DNA of 64,000 bases from an uncultured Clostridia bacterium (GTDB taxonomy: Bacteria > Bacillota > Clostridia > Saccharofermentanales > Saccharofermentanaceae): the NCBI GenBank assembly GCA_946403085.1, contig CAMIYM010000004.1, positions 124,001-188,000 on the forward strand. The letters run 5' to 3'. Below are positions 54,146 to 63,074 of the stretch, one piece after another. Below the pieces are notes generated by a model. That model worked only from the letters and a program-made list of their open reading frames with translations, was not told where the DNA came from and searched no databases. The first letter of the stretch is position 1, and each line of letters opens with the position of its first letter. The position numbers were made by a program, and so were the translations under genes.

Positions 54146-55588
54146 ATGAGTAAAGATACATACGAGAGCCCGCTTAACTCCCGCTACGCCAGTCGCGAGA
54201 TGCAGTACATCTTCTCACCTGATAAGAAGTTCAAGACATGGAGACTTCTTTGGATCGCTCTGGCTGAGGCTGAGAAGGAATTAGGCCTTAACATCACTGA
54301 TGAGCAGATCGCAGATCTTAAGGCTCACAAGGATGATATCGATTATGAGGATGCAGCAGCAGAGGAGAAGATCCGCCGCCATGACGTAATGGCTCATGTC
54401 CATTCTTACGGCAAGCAGGTTAAGGGTTCCGGTGCTGATGCTATCATTCACCTCGGCGCTACATCCTGCTATGTTGGTGACAATACAGATATCATCATCA
54501 TGAGAGAGGCTTTGGAACTCATCAAGAAGAGACTTGTTGTAGTTATTGCAAAGCTTGCTGATTTTGCAGAAGAGTATAAGGCTATGCCGACTTTGGGATT
54601 CACACATTTCCAGCCCGCACAGCTCGTAACAGTAGGTAAGAGAGCTACTCTCTGGCTTCAGGATCTTGTTTTTGATCTTGAGACAGTAGAGAATGCCATC
54701 GCATCTTTGAAGCTCCTTGGCTGCAAGGGTACTACAGGCACACAGGCTTCTTTCTATGATCTTTTCGACGGCGATCATGCTAAGTGCGTTGAGCTCGACA
54801 AGAAGATCTGCGAGAAGATGGGATTTGAGCAGTCTTACTACGTATCTGGCCAGACATATTCCAGAAAGATCGATTACACAGTTCTTTCCGCTCTTGCTGC
54901 AATCGCTCAGAGTGCTCACAAGTTCTCTAACGATATCAGACTTCTCCAGCACTTGAAGGAGATCGAGGAGCCTTTCGAAAAGAACCAGATCGGATCTTCC
55001 GCTATGGCTTATAAGAGAAACCCGATGAGATCAGAGAGAATCGCATCTCTTTCCAGATACGTTATCTCCGATGTTCTTAATCCTGCCATGACAGCTTCCG
55101 AGCAGTGGTTCGAGAGAACACTCGATGACTCAGCTAACAAGAGAATCTCTGTACCCGAGGCATTCCTTTCTGTCGATGCTATCCTTGGCATCTATACAAA
55201 CGTTGTTTCTGGACTCGTTGTATATCCCAAGATGATCGAAAAGCATATCCTTGACGAACTTCCTTTCATGATGACAGAGAATATCATGATGGAAGCTACC
55301 AAGAAGGGCGGCAACCGTCAGGAACTCCATGAGGAGATCCGCCAGCTTTCAATGCAGGCAGGTTCTGTCGTTAAGAATGAGGGTAAGCCCAACGATCTTC
55401 TCGAGAGGATCGCAGCTGATCCTAAGTTCGGCATGACAATGGATGAACTCGTTAAGCTCAGAGATCCCAAGCTTTACATCGGCCGATGTCCCGAGCAGGT
55501 TGACGCATTCCTCAATGAGTGTGTCAGACCTTTGTTAGCTGCGCATAAGGATGACCTTGATGTAAGTGATGTCGAGCTGAAAGTATAA
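54146..55588 (+). CDS. purB: Adenylosuccinate lyase
   Basis: PurB catalyses two fumarate-releasing steps, in IMP synthesis and in AMP formation. The 480-residue length is of the longer, eukaryotic-like type rather than the ~430 of B. subtilis. Visible: SPLNSRYASREMQYIFS start, the HDVMAHVHSYG catalytic His block, LGATSCYVGDNTD, TLGFTHFQPAQLVT, and the fumarase signature SSAMAYKRNPMRSERI. It is coupled to the aminotransferase gene upstream. A terminator follows that overlaps a new promoter. Confidence 0.95.
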   Translation: MSKDTYESPLNSRYASREMQYIFSPDKKFKTWRLLWIALAEAEKELGLNITDEQIADLKAHKDDIDYEDAAAEEKIRRHDVMAHVHSYGKQVKGSGADAIIHLGATSCYVGDNTDIIIMREALELIKKRLVVVIAKLADFAEEYKAMPTLGFTHFQPAQLVTVGKRATLWLQDLVFDLETVENAIASLKLLGCKGTTGTQASFYDLFDGDHAKCVELDKKICEKMGFEQSYYVSGQTYSRKIDYTVLSALAAIAQSAHKFSNDIRLLQHLKEIEEPFEKNQIGSSAMAYKRNPMRSERIASLSRYVISDVLNPAMTASEQWFERTLDDSANKRISVPEAFLSVDAILGIYTNVVSGLVVYPKMIEKHILDELPFMMTENIMMEATKKGGNRQELHEEIRQLSMQAGSVVKNEGKPNDLLERIAADPKFGMTMDELVKLRDPKLYIGRCPEQVDAFLNECVRPLLAAHKDDLDVSDVELKV

Positions 55589-55615
55589 GTAAGCGGAACT
55601 TAAATAGAATCTTAG

Positions 55616-55664
55616 GCGGGATATTCCTACTTGCGTAACAGCAGTTTGGCATATCCCGCTTTTT
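55616..55664 (+). terminator. Terminator after purB
   Basis: GCGGGATAT pairs with ATATCCCGC across a 26-base loop, followed by TTTTT. Its 3' part also carries the -35 of the next promoter. Confidence 0.8.
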
Positions 55665-55674
55665 ATATTAAAAT
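55646..55674 (+). promoter_or_regulatory. Strong promoter of the structured RNA candidate
   Basis: TTGGCA (55646-55651) and TAAAAT (55669-55674) are 17 bp apart. Start of transcription is expected near 55681. Confidence 0.7.
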
Positions 55675-55680
55675 ATAAAT

Positions 55681-55940
55681 AACTCGAGCATGGCGGCCTC
55701 TAAATTGGACCTACATGACGTAATAAGGAGCTTGGGCCTGTCTTTTTGAAATAAAGCCTTGTAAGTTGGACTATTGAGATCTGATACCTGAGCACCGCCC
55801 TGGATTTCCGGGTGTCAATCAGAGTCCGTTGTGTTTCGGGGGTTTAAGGAGCATAGTCGTTTAATGAGACTGCAATATTTTGAAGAATTTATAGAAGCTA
55901 AGGACCCGGCTGCCCATGTAGAGGCAGGCGTGGTTTTTTT
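55681..55940 (+). ncRNA. Structured non-coding RNA candidate (6S-like shape)
   Basis: There is no good open frame between purB and cysS, but a strong promoter ends at 55674 and a seven-T run lies at 55934-55940. Predicted pairing by eye: a closing stem between CATGGCGGCC (near 55690) and GGCTGCCCATG (near 55908). Inside is a long hairpin with GGACT...TCTGAT pairing ATCAGAGTCC and an apical CCTGG/CCGGG stem, and on the 3' side a small AGTC/GACT hairpin. A closing stem, one long terminal arm and a 3'-side hairpin recall 6S RNA, although about 260 nt is long for it. T-box, SRP RNA and tmRNA signatures are absent. It could also act as the cysS leader. Bases 55941-56053 hold no further recognisable element. 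Confidence 0.5.
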
Positions 55941-56053
55941 ATATTCTGATCTAGTCAGGCTGATTAACAGCAGATCCGGACGATGTTGATTTTTCGCTGA
56001 TTCGGAAACAGACCAATTAAGATCAATCAATTTCGTAAGGAGAGACTAATCAC

Positions 56054-57460
56054 ATGAAACTATACAATACACTCACAAGATATAAGGAAGAATTCAAACC
56101 TATTGAAGATGGCAAGGTCAAGATGTATGCCTGCGGTCCTACGGTTTATAACTATTTCCATCTCGGCAACGCCAGACCGTTCGTCACTTTCGATACTCTT
56201 GCAAGATATCTCGAATACAGAGGCTATGACGTAACTTTCGTTCAGAACTTTACTGATATCGATGACAAGATGATCAAGCGTGCCAATGAGGAAGGCATTA
56301 CCGTCGAACAACTGGCTGACCGTTTTATCAAGGAATACTATGTTGATGCTGACGGTCTTAACATCAAGCGCCAGACATATCAGCCCAGAGCTACACAGTC
56401 CATGAAGGCTATCATCGGCCTTATCAAGGCTATGGAGCAGAATGGCTACACTTATGTCATCGAAGGCGACGGTGTTTATTACGATGTTTCCAAGAAGGCT
56501 GACTACGGCAAGCTCTCTCACTATAAGCTTGATGAGCTTGAAGCAGGCGGCGGTGAGCGCAAGGCATCTTACGAAGGCAAGAAGAATCCCGGCGACTTCG
56601 CAGTATGGAAGTTCAAGAAGGAAGGCGAGCCTTCATGGGGATCTCCATGGGGTGAGGGAAGACCCGGCTGGCACATCGAGTGCTCTGCCATGATCAAGCA
56701 GTATCTCGGTGATACTATCGATATCCACGGCGGCGGACAGGATCTTATCTTCCCGCATCATGAGAATGAGATCGCGCAGAGTGAAGCTGCTAACGGATGC
56801 AAATTCTGCAACTACTTTGTTCATAATGCTTTCGTTAATATCGACGGCGAGAAGATGAGTAAGTCTCTGGGCAATTTCTTTACGATCAGAGATATCGTTA
56901 AGAAGTACCCTTATAACGTAGTAAGATTCTTCATTCTCCTTGGTCACTACAGAAGCCCCATCAATTTCTCTGATGAACTTCTTGCAGCTGCCCAGACGAG
57001 TTTGGGAAGGATCTCCAACTGCGTAAGAAATGCTAATTTCGTGCTCTCAGGCGGCAATCTCGCAGGAGACGCAGAAGCAGATAAGGTCCTTAATGAAGCC
57101 GTAAAGACTGCTACAGACAGCTTTATCGCTCACATGGATGATGACCTTAACAGTGCTGATGCAATTACAGATATCTTTAATCTTGTACGTCAGACTAATA
57201 CGAGCGCTCAGGAAGGCAAAGTCTCATCTGAAGCTCTTACAGCAGCAAGAGATAAGATATTGGAACTTACAGGCGTTTTGGGCATCGTTCTTGATCTTGA
57301 GGAAGCTATCCCTGAAGAGATCACAGAACTTGCCAATAAGAGAGCAGAAGCAAAGAAGGCAAAGGATTACGCTCTGGCTGACCAGCTCAGAGATGAGATC
57401 CAGGCCAAGGGCTACACTGTAAAGGACGTACCCGGCGGCTTTAAGATCGAGAAGGCTTAA
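56054..57460 (+). CDS. cysS: Cysteinyl-tRNA synthetase
   Basis: The class I synthetase charges tRNA-Cys. The 468-residue protein has the HIGH variant HLGN (YNYFHLGNARPF), the zinc-site Cys in YACGPTVYNY and ECSAM, WHIECSAM, GGGQDLIFPHHENE, and KMSKSLGNF. A DALR domain and C-terminal helical tail complete it. AAGGAGAG precedes the ATG. Unlike in many Clostridia no T-box is seen upstream; control may come from the structured RNA region. mrnC begins 3 bases after the stop. Confidence 0.97.
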   Translation: MKLYNTLTRYKEEFKPIEDGKVKMYACGPTVYNYFHLGNARPFVTFDTLARYLEYRGYDVTFVQNFTDIDDKMIKRANEEGITVEQLADRFIKEYYVDADGLNIKRQTYQPRATQSMKAIIGLIKAMEQNGYTYVIEGDGVYYDVSKKADYGKLSHYKLDELEAGGGERKASYEGKKNPGDFAVWKFKKEGEPSWGSPWGEGRPGWHIECSAMIKQYLGDTIDIHGGGQDLIFPHHENEIAQSEAANGCKFCNYFVHNAFVNIDGEKMSKSLGNFFTIRDIVKKYPYNVVRFFILLGHYRSPINFSDELLAAAQTSLGRISNCVRNANFVLSGGNLAGDAEADKVLNEAVKTATDSFIAHMDDDLNSADAITDIFNLVRQTNTSAQEGKVSSEALTAARDKILELTGVLGIVLDLEEAIPEEITELANKRAEAKKAKDYALADQLRDEIQAKGYTVKDVPGGFKIEKA

Positions 57461-57463
57461 CTG

Positions 57464-57895
57464 ATGATCAAACCGTTTATCGCTCAGGATCTTCGTGAAG
57501 TCTCGCCTCTTGTATTAGCTTACATAGGCGACTCGATCTATGAACTTTATGCCCGCTGCAAGTCGGCGACTCATGGCGCGGGAAGCAACAACAAGATGCA
57601 TAATAACACCGTGCATTATGTATCTGCCGAAGCACAGGCTAACAGTGCCAGGCTCTTGATGGACGAGTTAACGGAGAAGGAAGCTGATTACTTCAGACGC
57701 GGAAAGAATTCCAATCCTCATGCCACGTCGAAAAATGCTAATCACGCTGACTACATGTACGCGACAGGCTTTGAAGCTTTACTGGGATACCTGTTCCTTA
57801 ATAATGAGGAACCCAGAATGGAGTACCTGATATATAAGAGCTTCGACATTTGTGACGGTGTAATAACCAAGGATACTGAGAGTGAAAATGGATAA
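57464..57895 (+). CDS. mrnC: Mini-ribonuclease III
   Basis: MrnC processes the ends of 23S rRNA. The 143-residue protein is a catalytic RNase III domain without a dsRBD. Visible are PLVLAYIGDSIYELYAR (Asp of the active site) and HNNTVHYVSAEAQA, then FRRGKNSNPHATSKNANHADYMYATGFEALLGYLFL (Glu of the second acidic motif). Position after cysS and before rlmB is the standard Bacillota order cysS-mrnC-rlmB. It overlaps rlmB by 8 bases. Confidence 0.95.
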   Translation: MIKPFIAQDLREVSPLVLAYIGDSIYELYARCKSATHGAGSNNKMHNNTVHYVSAEAQANSARLLMDELTEKEADYFRRGKNSNPHATSKNANHADYMYATGFEALLGYLFLNNEEPRMEYLIYKSFDICDGVITKDTESENG

Positions 57896-58754
57896 AGGCA
57901 AAAGACGTTTTAATAATGACAGAAAATCCGGAAGACCTAAGAATGACAGGCCTTTCGTTAAGAATGAGCGCGAGGACGATGCTTTTGTTAAGGATGGTTC
58001 TTCCGATAAGATCGAGGGAAGAAACGCCGTAACAGAAGCTCTTGCCGCTGACAGGGACTTTAATAAGATCTGGATCTTAAAGCCGGAAGGTGATAAGCCA
58101 CTGGATCATGGACTTATCAGGATCCTTGATGAAGCGAATAAGCGCGGTATCGTTGTAACCAGAGCAACAAGGCAGATCCTTGATAAGATGAGTTCCACTC
58201 ATAATCATCAGGGCGTTATTGCCTCAGTTGCACCCCATAAGTATGCTGATCTTGATGAGATAATCAGTAAGTGCAGAGATGAAGGAAGACCTGCTCTTCT
58301 CGTAGCTTTGGATGAGATCAAAGATGCCTATAATCTCGGTTCCATCTTAAGGATCTCCGATTGCTGCGGAGTGGACGGCGTCATCATCCTTGAAAGAAGA
58401 TCCGTATCGCTCGATTCCATGGTTGCCAAGGCTTCAGCTGGTGCCATCGAGTATGTTCCGGTCGCAAGAGTTACAAATCTTGCGCAGACACTTACGAGAC
58501 TTAAGGAGAAAGAGAACTTCTGGGTCTGCGGTACGGACATGAATGCTGACTATGAGTATCATGATGCCGACTATTCAGGTAATCTCGTAGTGGTCATAGG
58601 CAGTGAAGGTGACGGAATGAGAGACGGAGTCAGGAAGTGCTGTGACTTTACGGTATCCATTCCGATGACAGGACACGTTAACAGCCTTAATGCTGCGGTT
58701 GCAGCCGGAGTAGTGCTTTTCGAGGCACAGGCAAAGAGACATAAAGAGGATTGA
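57888..58754 (+). CDS. rlmB: 23S rRNA 2'-O-ribose methyltransferase RlmB (TrmH family)
   Basis: RlmB methylates the 2'-O of G2251 in E. coli 23S rRNA; in Bacillota this family includes the paralog YacO. The ATG at 57888 (MDKGKRRFNNDRK) with GAGAG upstream is chosen over the GTG two codons earlier. The 288-residue protein has a basic disordered head, a substrate-binding domain (about 40-120, IEGRNAVTEAL) and the SPOUT knot with DEIKDAYNLGSILR, VVIGSEGDGM and VSIPMTGHVNSLNAAVA. Cotranscribed with cysS and mrnC. Confidence 0.94.
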   Translation: MDKGKRRFNNDRKSGRPKNDRPFVKNEREDDAFVKDGSSDKIEGRNAVTEALAADRDFNKIWILKPEGDKPLDHGLIRILDEANKRGIVVTRATRQILDKMSSTHNHQGVIASVAPHKYADLDEIISKCRDEGRPALLVALDEIKDAYNLGSILRISDCCGVDGVIILERRSVSLDSMVAKASAGAIEYVPVARVTNLAQTLTRLKEKENFWVCGTDMNADYEYHDADYSGNLVVVIGSEGDGMRDGVRKCCDFTVSIPMTGHVNSLNAAVAAGVVLFEAQAKRHKED

Positions 58755-58757
58755 TCT

Positions 58758-60062
58758 GTGAAAAAGCAGGGTAACGGCAGGAAAACTTTTACGGGGTCTA
58801 TGAACAGGCTCCTTGCTGTTATCATCTGCGTTTGCATGGTTTTCGGAACCATCGGGATCACAGGCTGTGATTTTATCAATAACATCACGAGTGGCTTTAA
58901 TAATTCCACGAAGAATCTGCCTAAGACTGAACTTGCAAGACTTATAGCCAATGCGATCCAGGATGATTCTGAGGTCTCCAAGAGTTATGCGAAGATCCCT
59001 GCAAATCAGCTTGATGAGCTTTCTTACTCAGTCCTTTCTGAATATTGTACGATCCTTAGAAAGAACTCGGCGGCGCATGGTTACGCTGAATCTTTCAGAT
59101 TCTTAAGTGATGAAGAGAAGGAAGAATATTTCAGATCTATCAATCCCGCAGGAGACACATCAGATTACCGCCTTATCGAGGATTACGGTGAGATGGATGT
59201 CGTCGAACTCTGCTATAAAAAGGATAAGGATCCTTCAGCTCCGCCGGTAAGATTTACCCTGGCGAAGAATAAGGACAATTATGCTTTGGCCAGCGAATAT
59301 ATTACGGATTCAATGCTTGCATATGTCTATATCAATCACTATTTTGACATGATCGATGAAGGCAATGTTGATGGCCTTGAGGCTGTTCTAAAGGCGTCCT
59401 ACTCAGATGATATTTATATGAATTCCGTTGTCCGTGCGAAGGCGAATTACTTATCTGAGTATTACCGTTTTAAGGTCAAGACCAATCATCGCGATTATCA
59501 GTTAAAGCTCCTGTCTCCGACGCATATCGTTTATGTGATCCCTGAAGTCTTTTCGGATTATGGCGATAATATCATTTCTAAGAATGTCGAACTGCGTCTA
59601 AATTACGACGGAACTTTTAGGATCAAGGATGATATCCCGTCATCCATGAGTGAAGTCCGTTTGCAGAAGAGCGGTGAAACGAAGCTCCGAATGGGTTCGA
59701 CTTATACTCAGAATGAGATCTACAGACTCTTAGGTGAGCCTGTCCTTATCTCATTTTCGAAAGAAAGGGTAACGCTTTTCTACAGAGGCATGACGCTTAA
59801 GCTTAATGCTGAGATCGTTGGTGACAAGTGGACCGCCGGGAAACTCACGTCCATCGATATCCGCAAGGCAGGCGAGTATTCACTGGGCGAAGATATCTAT
59901 ATGGGAATGAATGTATCAGAACTCCTGCTCACATATCCGATGTTCGATGAGTGGGGCTACACAAGTTCATTTAAGAATGGCGACGGTGAGTTTACTCTTG
60001 TCCTTGAGTTTGACCAGTATAAGAACGTCTCCCGTATCAGACTTGGCGAATCAGTCGGCTGA
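58758..60062 (+). CDS. Lipoprotein, unrecognised
   Basis: The GTG start at 58758 has AGAGG eight bases upstream. The 434-residue product has a lipoprotein signal peptide (lipobox ITGC near residue 36). A mostly helical region follows (about 60-200, with DSMLAYVYINHYFDMIDEGN). Two related beta-alpha modules then start near QKSGETKLRMGSTYTQNEIYRLLGEP (about 295) and GEYSLGEDIYMGMNVSELLLTYP (about 373). The latter resemble BamE/SmpA-like or 'copper amine oxidase-like' small folds where a gene product tests a start index, but the match is weak. Follows rlmB by 3 bases; the relation may be incidental. Confidence 0.6.
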   Translation: MKKQGNGRKTFTGSMNRLLAVIICVCMVFGTIGITGCDFINNITSGFNNSTKNLPKTELARLIANAIQDDSEVSKSYAKIPANQLDELSYSVLSEYCTILRKNSAAHGYAESFRFLSDEEKEEYFRSINPAGDTSDYRLIEDYGEMDVVELCYKKDKDPSAPPVRFTLAKNKDNYALASEYITDSMLAYVYINHYFDMIDEGNVDGLEAVLKASYSDDIYMNSVVRAKANYLSEYYRFKVKTNHRDYQLKLLSPTHIVYVIPEVFSDYGDNIISKNVELRLNYDGTFRIKDDIPSSMSEVRLQKSGETKLRMGSTYTQNEIYRLLGEPVLISFSKERVTLFYRGMTLKLNAEIVGDKWTAGKLTSIDIRKAGEYSLGEDIYMGMNVSELLLTYPMFDEWGYTSSFKNGDGEFTLVLEFDQYKNVSRIRLGESVG

Positions 60063-60071
60063 TCTCTATTA

Positions 60072-60815
60072 TTAATCTCCGATACACTTGCTCTTAAGAG
60101 CTTCGATCTCGCTTCCAGTGAGACCGTTAGCCATGAGAAGTTTTGCGGCATCGCCGTCCCATTTACGGTCAAGGTAATCAAGGAAGATCTTCATGTTCTC
60201 CTCATCGGACCTGAAAGCGTGGTGCAGCTCTTTAGGGATCCTTTTGAAGAGCGGTGCCAGGAAATCCTTAAGATACTCATAAGAGATCCTGTAGTTGCTG
60301 ATGATGTCTTCGCGTGATGCTCCGCAGATAAGATAGAGCAGGGCACATACCACACCTGTGCGGTCCTTGCCGTGCTGGCAGTGGAAGAGCGTGATCCCGT
60401 CAGCATTAAGTAAGATCCTCATGACTTCTGCAAGTCTGTCTCCCATCTCTTCAGCGATGATGACATAGTAATCACCAAGAACATGTGTCTTGATATATTC
60501 CATGGTCTGATCTTTGGTATCGTTGGGATTGCCGTTAAGCAGGGGAACGTTGTAATAGTTGACACCTGGTTCGTCGATGAATGGCGTGCCGTCCTGGCGG
60601 ATCTCTTCGACGCCTCTTAAGTCGACAACGGTCTTAACGCCGTAATCCTTGACCTTCTTAACACCCTCAGGTGTAAGCCATTGAGGCGATTCGGATCTTA
60701 AGAATACTCCTTTTCGAAAAGTCTTACCGCCGGCTAAGGGCATACCGCCAAGCTCGCGGCAGTTAACGAAAGGAAGCTCTCTTATCAGCTGAGTGTCAGG
60801 ATTATAATTGCTCAT
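60072..60815 (-). CDS. Tyrosine/serine protein phosphatase (DSP-like)
   Basis: The 247-residue protein has the P-loop FHCQHGKDRTGVV, with catalytic Cys and Arg in CxxGxxR form, and a general-acid region near DLRGVEEI. The N-terminal NCRELGG block is typical of the PTP-SerThr/Y_phosphatase3 family. The ATG at 60815 follows GGGGA; an ATG four codons earlier overlaps that ribosome site. It may dephosphorylate proteins or phosphoinositides; secreted forms exist in pathogens but there is no signal peptide here. The gene converges with the lipoprotein gene upstream, with a 9-base gap. Confidence 0.87.
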   Translation of the reverse strand: MSNYNPDTQLIRELPFVNCRELGGMPLAGGKTFRKGVFLRSESPQWLTPEGVKKVKDYGVKTVVDLRGVEEIRQDGTPFIDEPGVNYYNVPLLNGNPNDTKDQTMEYIKTHVLGDYYVIIAEEMGDRLAEVMRILLNADGITLFHCQHGKDRTGVVCALLYLICGASREDIISNYRISYEYLKDFLAPLFKRIPKELHHAFRSDEENMKIFLDYLDRKWDGDAAKLLMANGLTGSEIEALKSKCIGD

Positions 60816-60862
60816 GTTATTCCCCATATAAAATAATCGAATGTATTCTATCTAAATCGTGA

Positions 60863-60891
60863 TTGACATTCAAGGCGGCAAGTAATATCAT
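60863..60891 (+). promoter_or_regulatory. Promoter of tRNA-Arg
   Basis: TTGACA (60863-60868) and TATCAT (60886-60891) are 17 bp apart, about 31 bases before the tRNA. Confidence 0.75.
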
Positions 60892-60922
60892 TATTAGGCT
60901 TATGGGAAACCAAAGCACACAC

Positions 60923-60999
<77 letters not shown>

Positions 61000-61005
61000 G
61001 ATAAG

Positions 61006-61034
61006 AAGCTGTTACAATATGTAGCAGCTTTTTT
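61006..61034 (+). terminator. Terminator after tRNA-Arg
   Basis: AAGCTGTTAC pairs with GTAGCAGCTT (one G-U) across a 5-base loop, followed by TTTT. It lies upstream of the nicotinamidase ribosome site, so that gene may be read by leak-through. Confidence 0.75.
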
Positions 61035-61057
61035 AATACCCTCAAGGAGGTAGACAT

Positions 61058-61582
61058 ATGCGTAAGATTCTCGTTGTTGTTGACATGCAGAAGGATTTTA
61101 TCGACGGTGCACTCGGCTTTGACGGTGCTGATAAGATCATTCCCGGAATTATTGCCAAGATCAAGGCATTTGAAGAGGCAGGAGATGAGATCGTCTATAC
61201 ACTCGATACTCATTTCGAGAATTATATGGATACCCAGGAGGGAAAGAATCTTCCGGTGCCTCACTGCATCAAGGGTTCAGACGGCTGGGGGCTCTGTGAT
61301 GAATTAAAGCCTCTGCTTGAAGGAAAGAAGTGTTTCGAGAAGCTTACTTTCGGAAGCATTGAACTTGCGGAATACCTTAAGGAGAACGCTTCTGAGATCT
61401 CAGCTATCGAAGTCTGCGGCCTCGTTTCAAATATCTGCGTAGTCTCAAATGCAGTAATTGCTAAGGCTGCAGCACCCGAAGCCGAAGTTATCGTTGACTC
61501 TTCACTTACAGCATCTTTTGCTCCGGATCTCCATCAGGCGACATTAGATGTCCTGAAAGGAATACAAGTTACCGTATTATAA
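61058..61582 (+). CDS. pncA: Nicotinamidase/cysteine hydrolase family protein
   Basis: Nicotinamidase converts nicotinamide to nicotinate for NAD salvage. The 174-residue protein has the catalytic Asp in VVDMQKDFIDGALG, a Lys in the GKKCFEKLTFGS region, and the nucleophile Cys in VCGLVSNICVVSNA. Metal ligands fit in DTHFENY and LPVPHCIKGS (Asp-x-His, His). AAGGAGG lies before the ATG. An isochorismatase-like substrate is possible but the DTH motif favours nicotinamidase. Confidence 0.87.
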   Translation: MRKILVVVDMQKDFIDGALGFDGADKIIPGIIAKIKAFEEAGDEIVYTLDTHFENYMDTQEGKNLPVPHCIKGSDGWGLCDELKPLLEGKKCFEKLTFGSIELAEYLKENASEISAIEVCGLVSNICVVSNAVIAKAAAPEAEVIVDSSLTASFAPDLHQATLDVLKGIQVTVL

Positions 61583-61584
61583 TA

Positions 61585-61614
61585 TTGCAATCATTCACCG
61601 CGCTGTGATACAAT
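61585..61614 (+). promoter_or_regulatory. Promoter of tig
   Basis: TTGCAA (61585-61590) and TACAAT (61609-61614) are 18 bp apart, with TG two bases upstream of the -10. Confidence 0.6.
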
Positions 61615-61660
61615 TCATACTCGGCTATTATCTTATTAATAATTATTTGGAGGATATAAC

Positions 61661-62989
61661 ATGGCATCCACAATTGAGAAGAAAGAGCACTCTCAGGTAG
61701 TAATCAGCCTTGAGGCAGGCAAGGAAGAATGGAATGAAGCCCTTAAGAAGGCTTACAACAAGAACAAGGGCCGTTTCCAGGTACCTGGTTTCCGTAAGGG
61801 CAAGGTTCCTTATCAGCTCGTTTGCCAGTATTACGGAGAGGGCGTTCTTTATGAGGACGCTATGAACGAGATCGCTAACAAGCAGTATCCCGAAGCAGTT
61901 AAGGAGCACGACCTCAAGGTTGTTTCCAGACCTGAGATGGACGTTACAGACCTTAACGAAGATGGCATCAAGTACACAATCTCAGTTTACGTTAAGCCTG
62001 AGTTCGAGCTTGGTCAGTATGAGGGCGTTGAAGTTCCTTTCAAGGATCAGGAAGTTACAGACGAGGACGTTGACGCTGAGATCGAGCGTATGAGAAAGAG
62101 AAATGCTTCCCTCGAGGAAGTTTCTGACCGTCCTGCACAGGAAGGCGATACAGTTACAATCGACTACGAAGGCTTCAAGGATGGCGTTGCTTTTGAAGGC
62201 GGCAAGGGCGAGGGTTATAACCTCAAGCTCGGTTCCAAGTCTTTCATCCCTGGCTTCGAGGAGCAGGTTGCTGGTCACAACGTTGGTGAGAGCTTCACAA
62301 TCGAAGTTAAGTTCCCTGAAGAGTATCATGCAGAAGACCTCAAGGGCGCTGATGCTACATTCAACGTAACAATCCACGCTATCAAGACAGAGATCGTTCC
62401 TGAACTCGACGATGAGTTCGCTAAGGACGTTTCCGAGTTTGATACTCTTGACGAGCTTAAGGCTGACGTTAGAGCAAAGCAGCAGGAGAGAGCTGACAAG
62501 GACAACAAGGCTGGCTTCGAGAATGAGACAGTCCGCGCCGTATGCGACAACTGCGAGATCGACATTCCTGAGTCAATGATCCAGAACGAAGTAGAGCAGA
62601 TGGCTGACGATCAGGCAGCTCGTATGTCTAACCAGGGCATCGCTCTTGACATGTATCTCCAGTATGTTGGCCAGAGCATGGATGAGTTCAAGAAGTCCCT
62701 CGAGCCTATGGCACGCGTAAGAGTTAAGTCTTCACTCGTTATCGAGAAGATCACAGAGAAGCTCGATCCTGAGGTTACAGACGAGGATTACAACGAAGAG
62801 CTCAAGCAGATCGCTAACACATACAAGATCGACGTTGAGGAAGTTAAGAAGTCTATCGGTGAGGATTCCGCATTCATCAAGGATTCCATCCGCGCTCGTA
62901 AGACAGTCGAGTACCTCGCATCCAAGGCAGTTAAGGTTGAGCCTAAGGCTCCTGAAGCACCTGCTGAAGAGGCTAAGACAGAAGAGTAA
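61661..62989 (+). CDS. tig: Trigger factor
   Basis: Trigger factor is the ribosome-bound chaperone and prolyl isomerase. The 442-residue protein has the ribosome-docking block FRKGKVP (in QVPGFRKGKVPYQLV), an FKBP-type domain (about 155-245, GDTVTIDYEGFKDGVAFEGG) and the helical C-terminal chaperone arms. The Ala/Pro/Glu-rich tail (PKAPEAPAEEAKTEE) is an added acidic extension. Codon choice is strongly biased, as expected for high expression. GGAGG precedes the ATG; a terminator follows 28 bases after the stop. Confidence 0.97.
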   Translation: MASTIEKKEHSQVVISLEAGKEEWNEALKKAYNKNKGRFQVPGFRKGKVPYQLVCQYYGEGVLYEDAMNEIANKQYPEAVKEHDLKVVSRPEMDVTDLNEDGIKYTISVYVKPEFELGQYEGVEVPFKDQEVTDEDVDAEIERMRKRNASLEEVSDRPAQEGDTVTIDYEGFKDGVAFEGGKGEGYNLKLGSKSFIPGFEEQVAGHNVGESFTIEVKFPEEYHAEDLKGADATFNVTIHAIKTEIVPELDDEFAKDVSEFDTLDELKADVRAKQQERADKDNKAGFENETVRAVCDNCEIDIPESMIQNEVEQMADDQAARMSNQGIALDMYLQYVGQSMDEFKKSLEPMARVRVKSSLVIEKITEKLDPEVTDEDYNEELKQIANTYKIDVEEVKKSIGEDSAFIKDSIRARKTVEYLASKAVKVEPKAPEAPAEEAKTEE

Positions 62990-63017
62990 TCCTTTTCTGG
63001 AAATAATCGCTTATCAG

Positions 63018-63048
63018 GCCCTGCGGGATTTCCCGCGGGGCTTTTTTT
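63018..63048 (+). terminator. Terminator after tig
   Basis: GCCCTGCGGGA pairs with TCCCGCGGGGC, followed by seven T. Confidence 0.95.
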
Positions 63049-63074
63049 CGTGAAGTTTGAAAAAATGCTGCTAC

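Noticed and set aside
55681..55940. SRP RNA or tmRNA
   Set aside because: The SRP apical GGAAGGAAGC-type motif and tRNA-like tmRNA ends are absent.
55681..56053. T-box leader of cysS
   Set aside because: The invariant GGGTGGNACCGCG and a specifier loop are absent; the element looks like an independent transcript with its own U-run.
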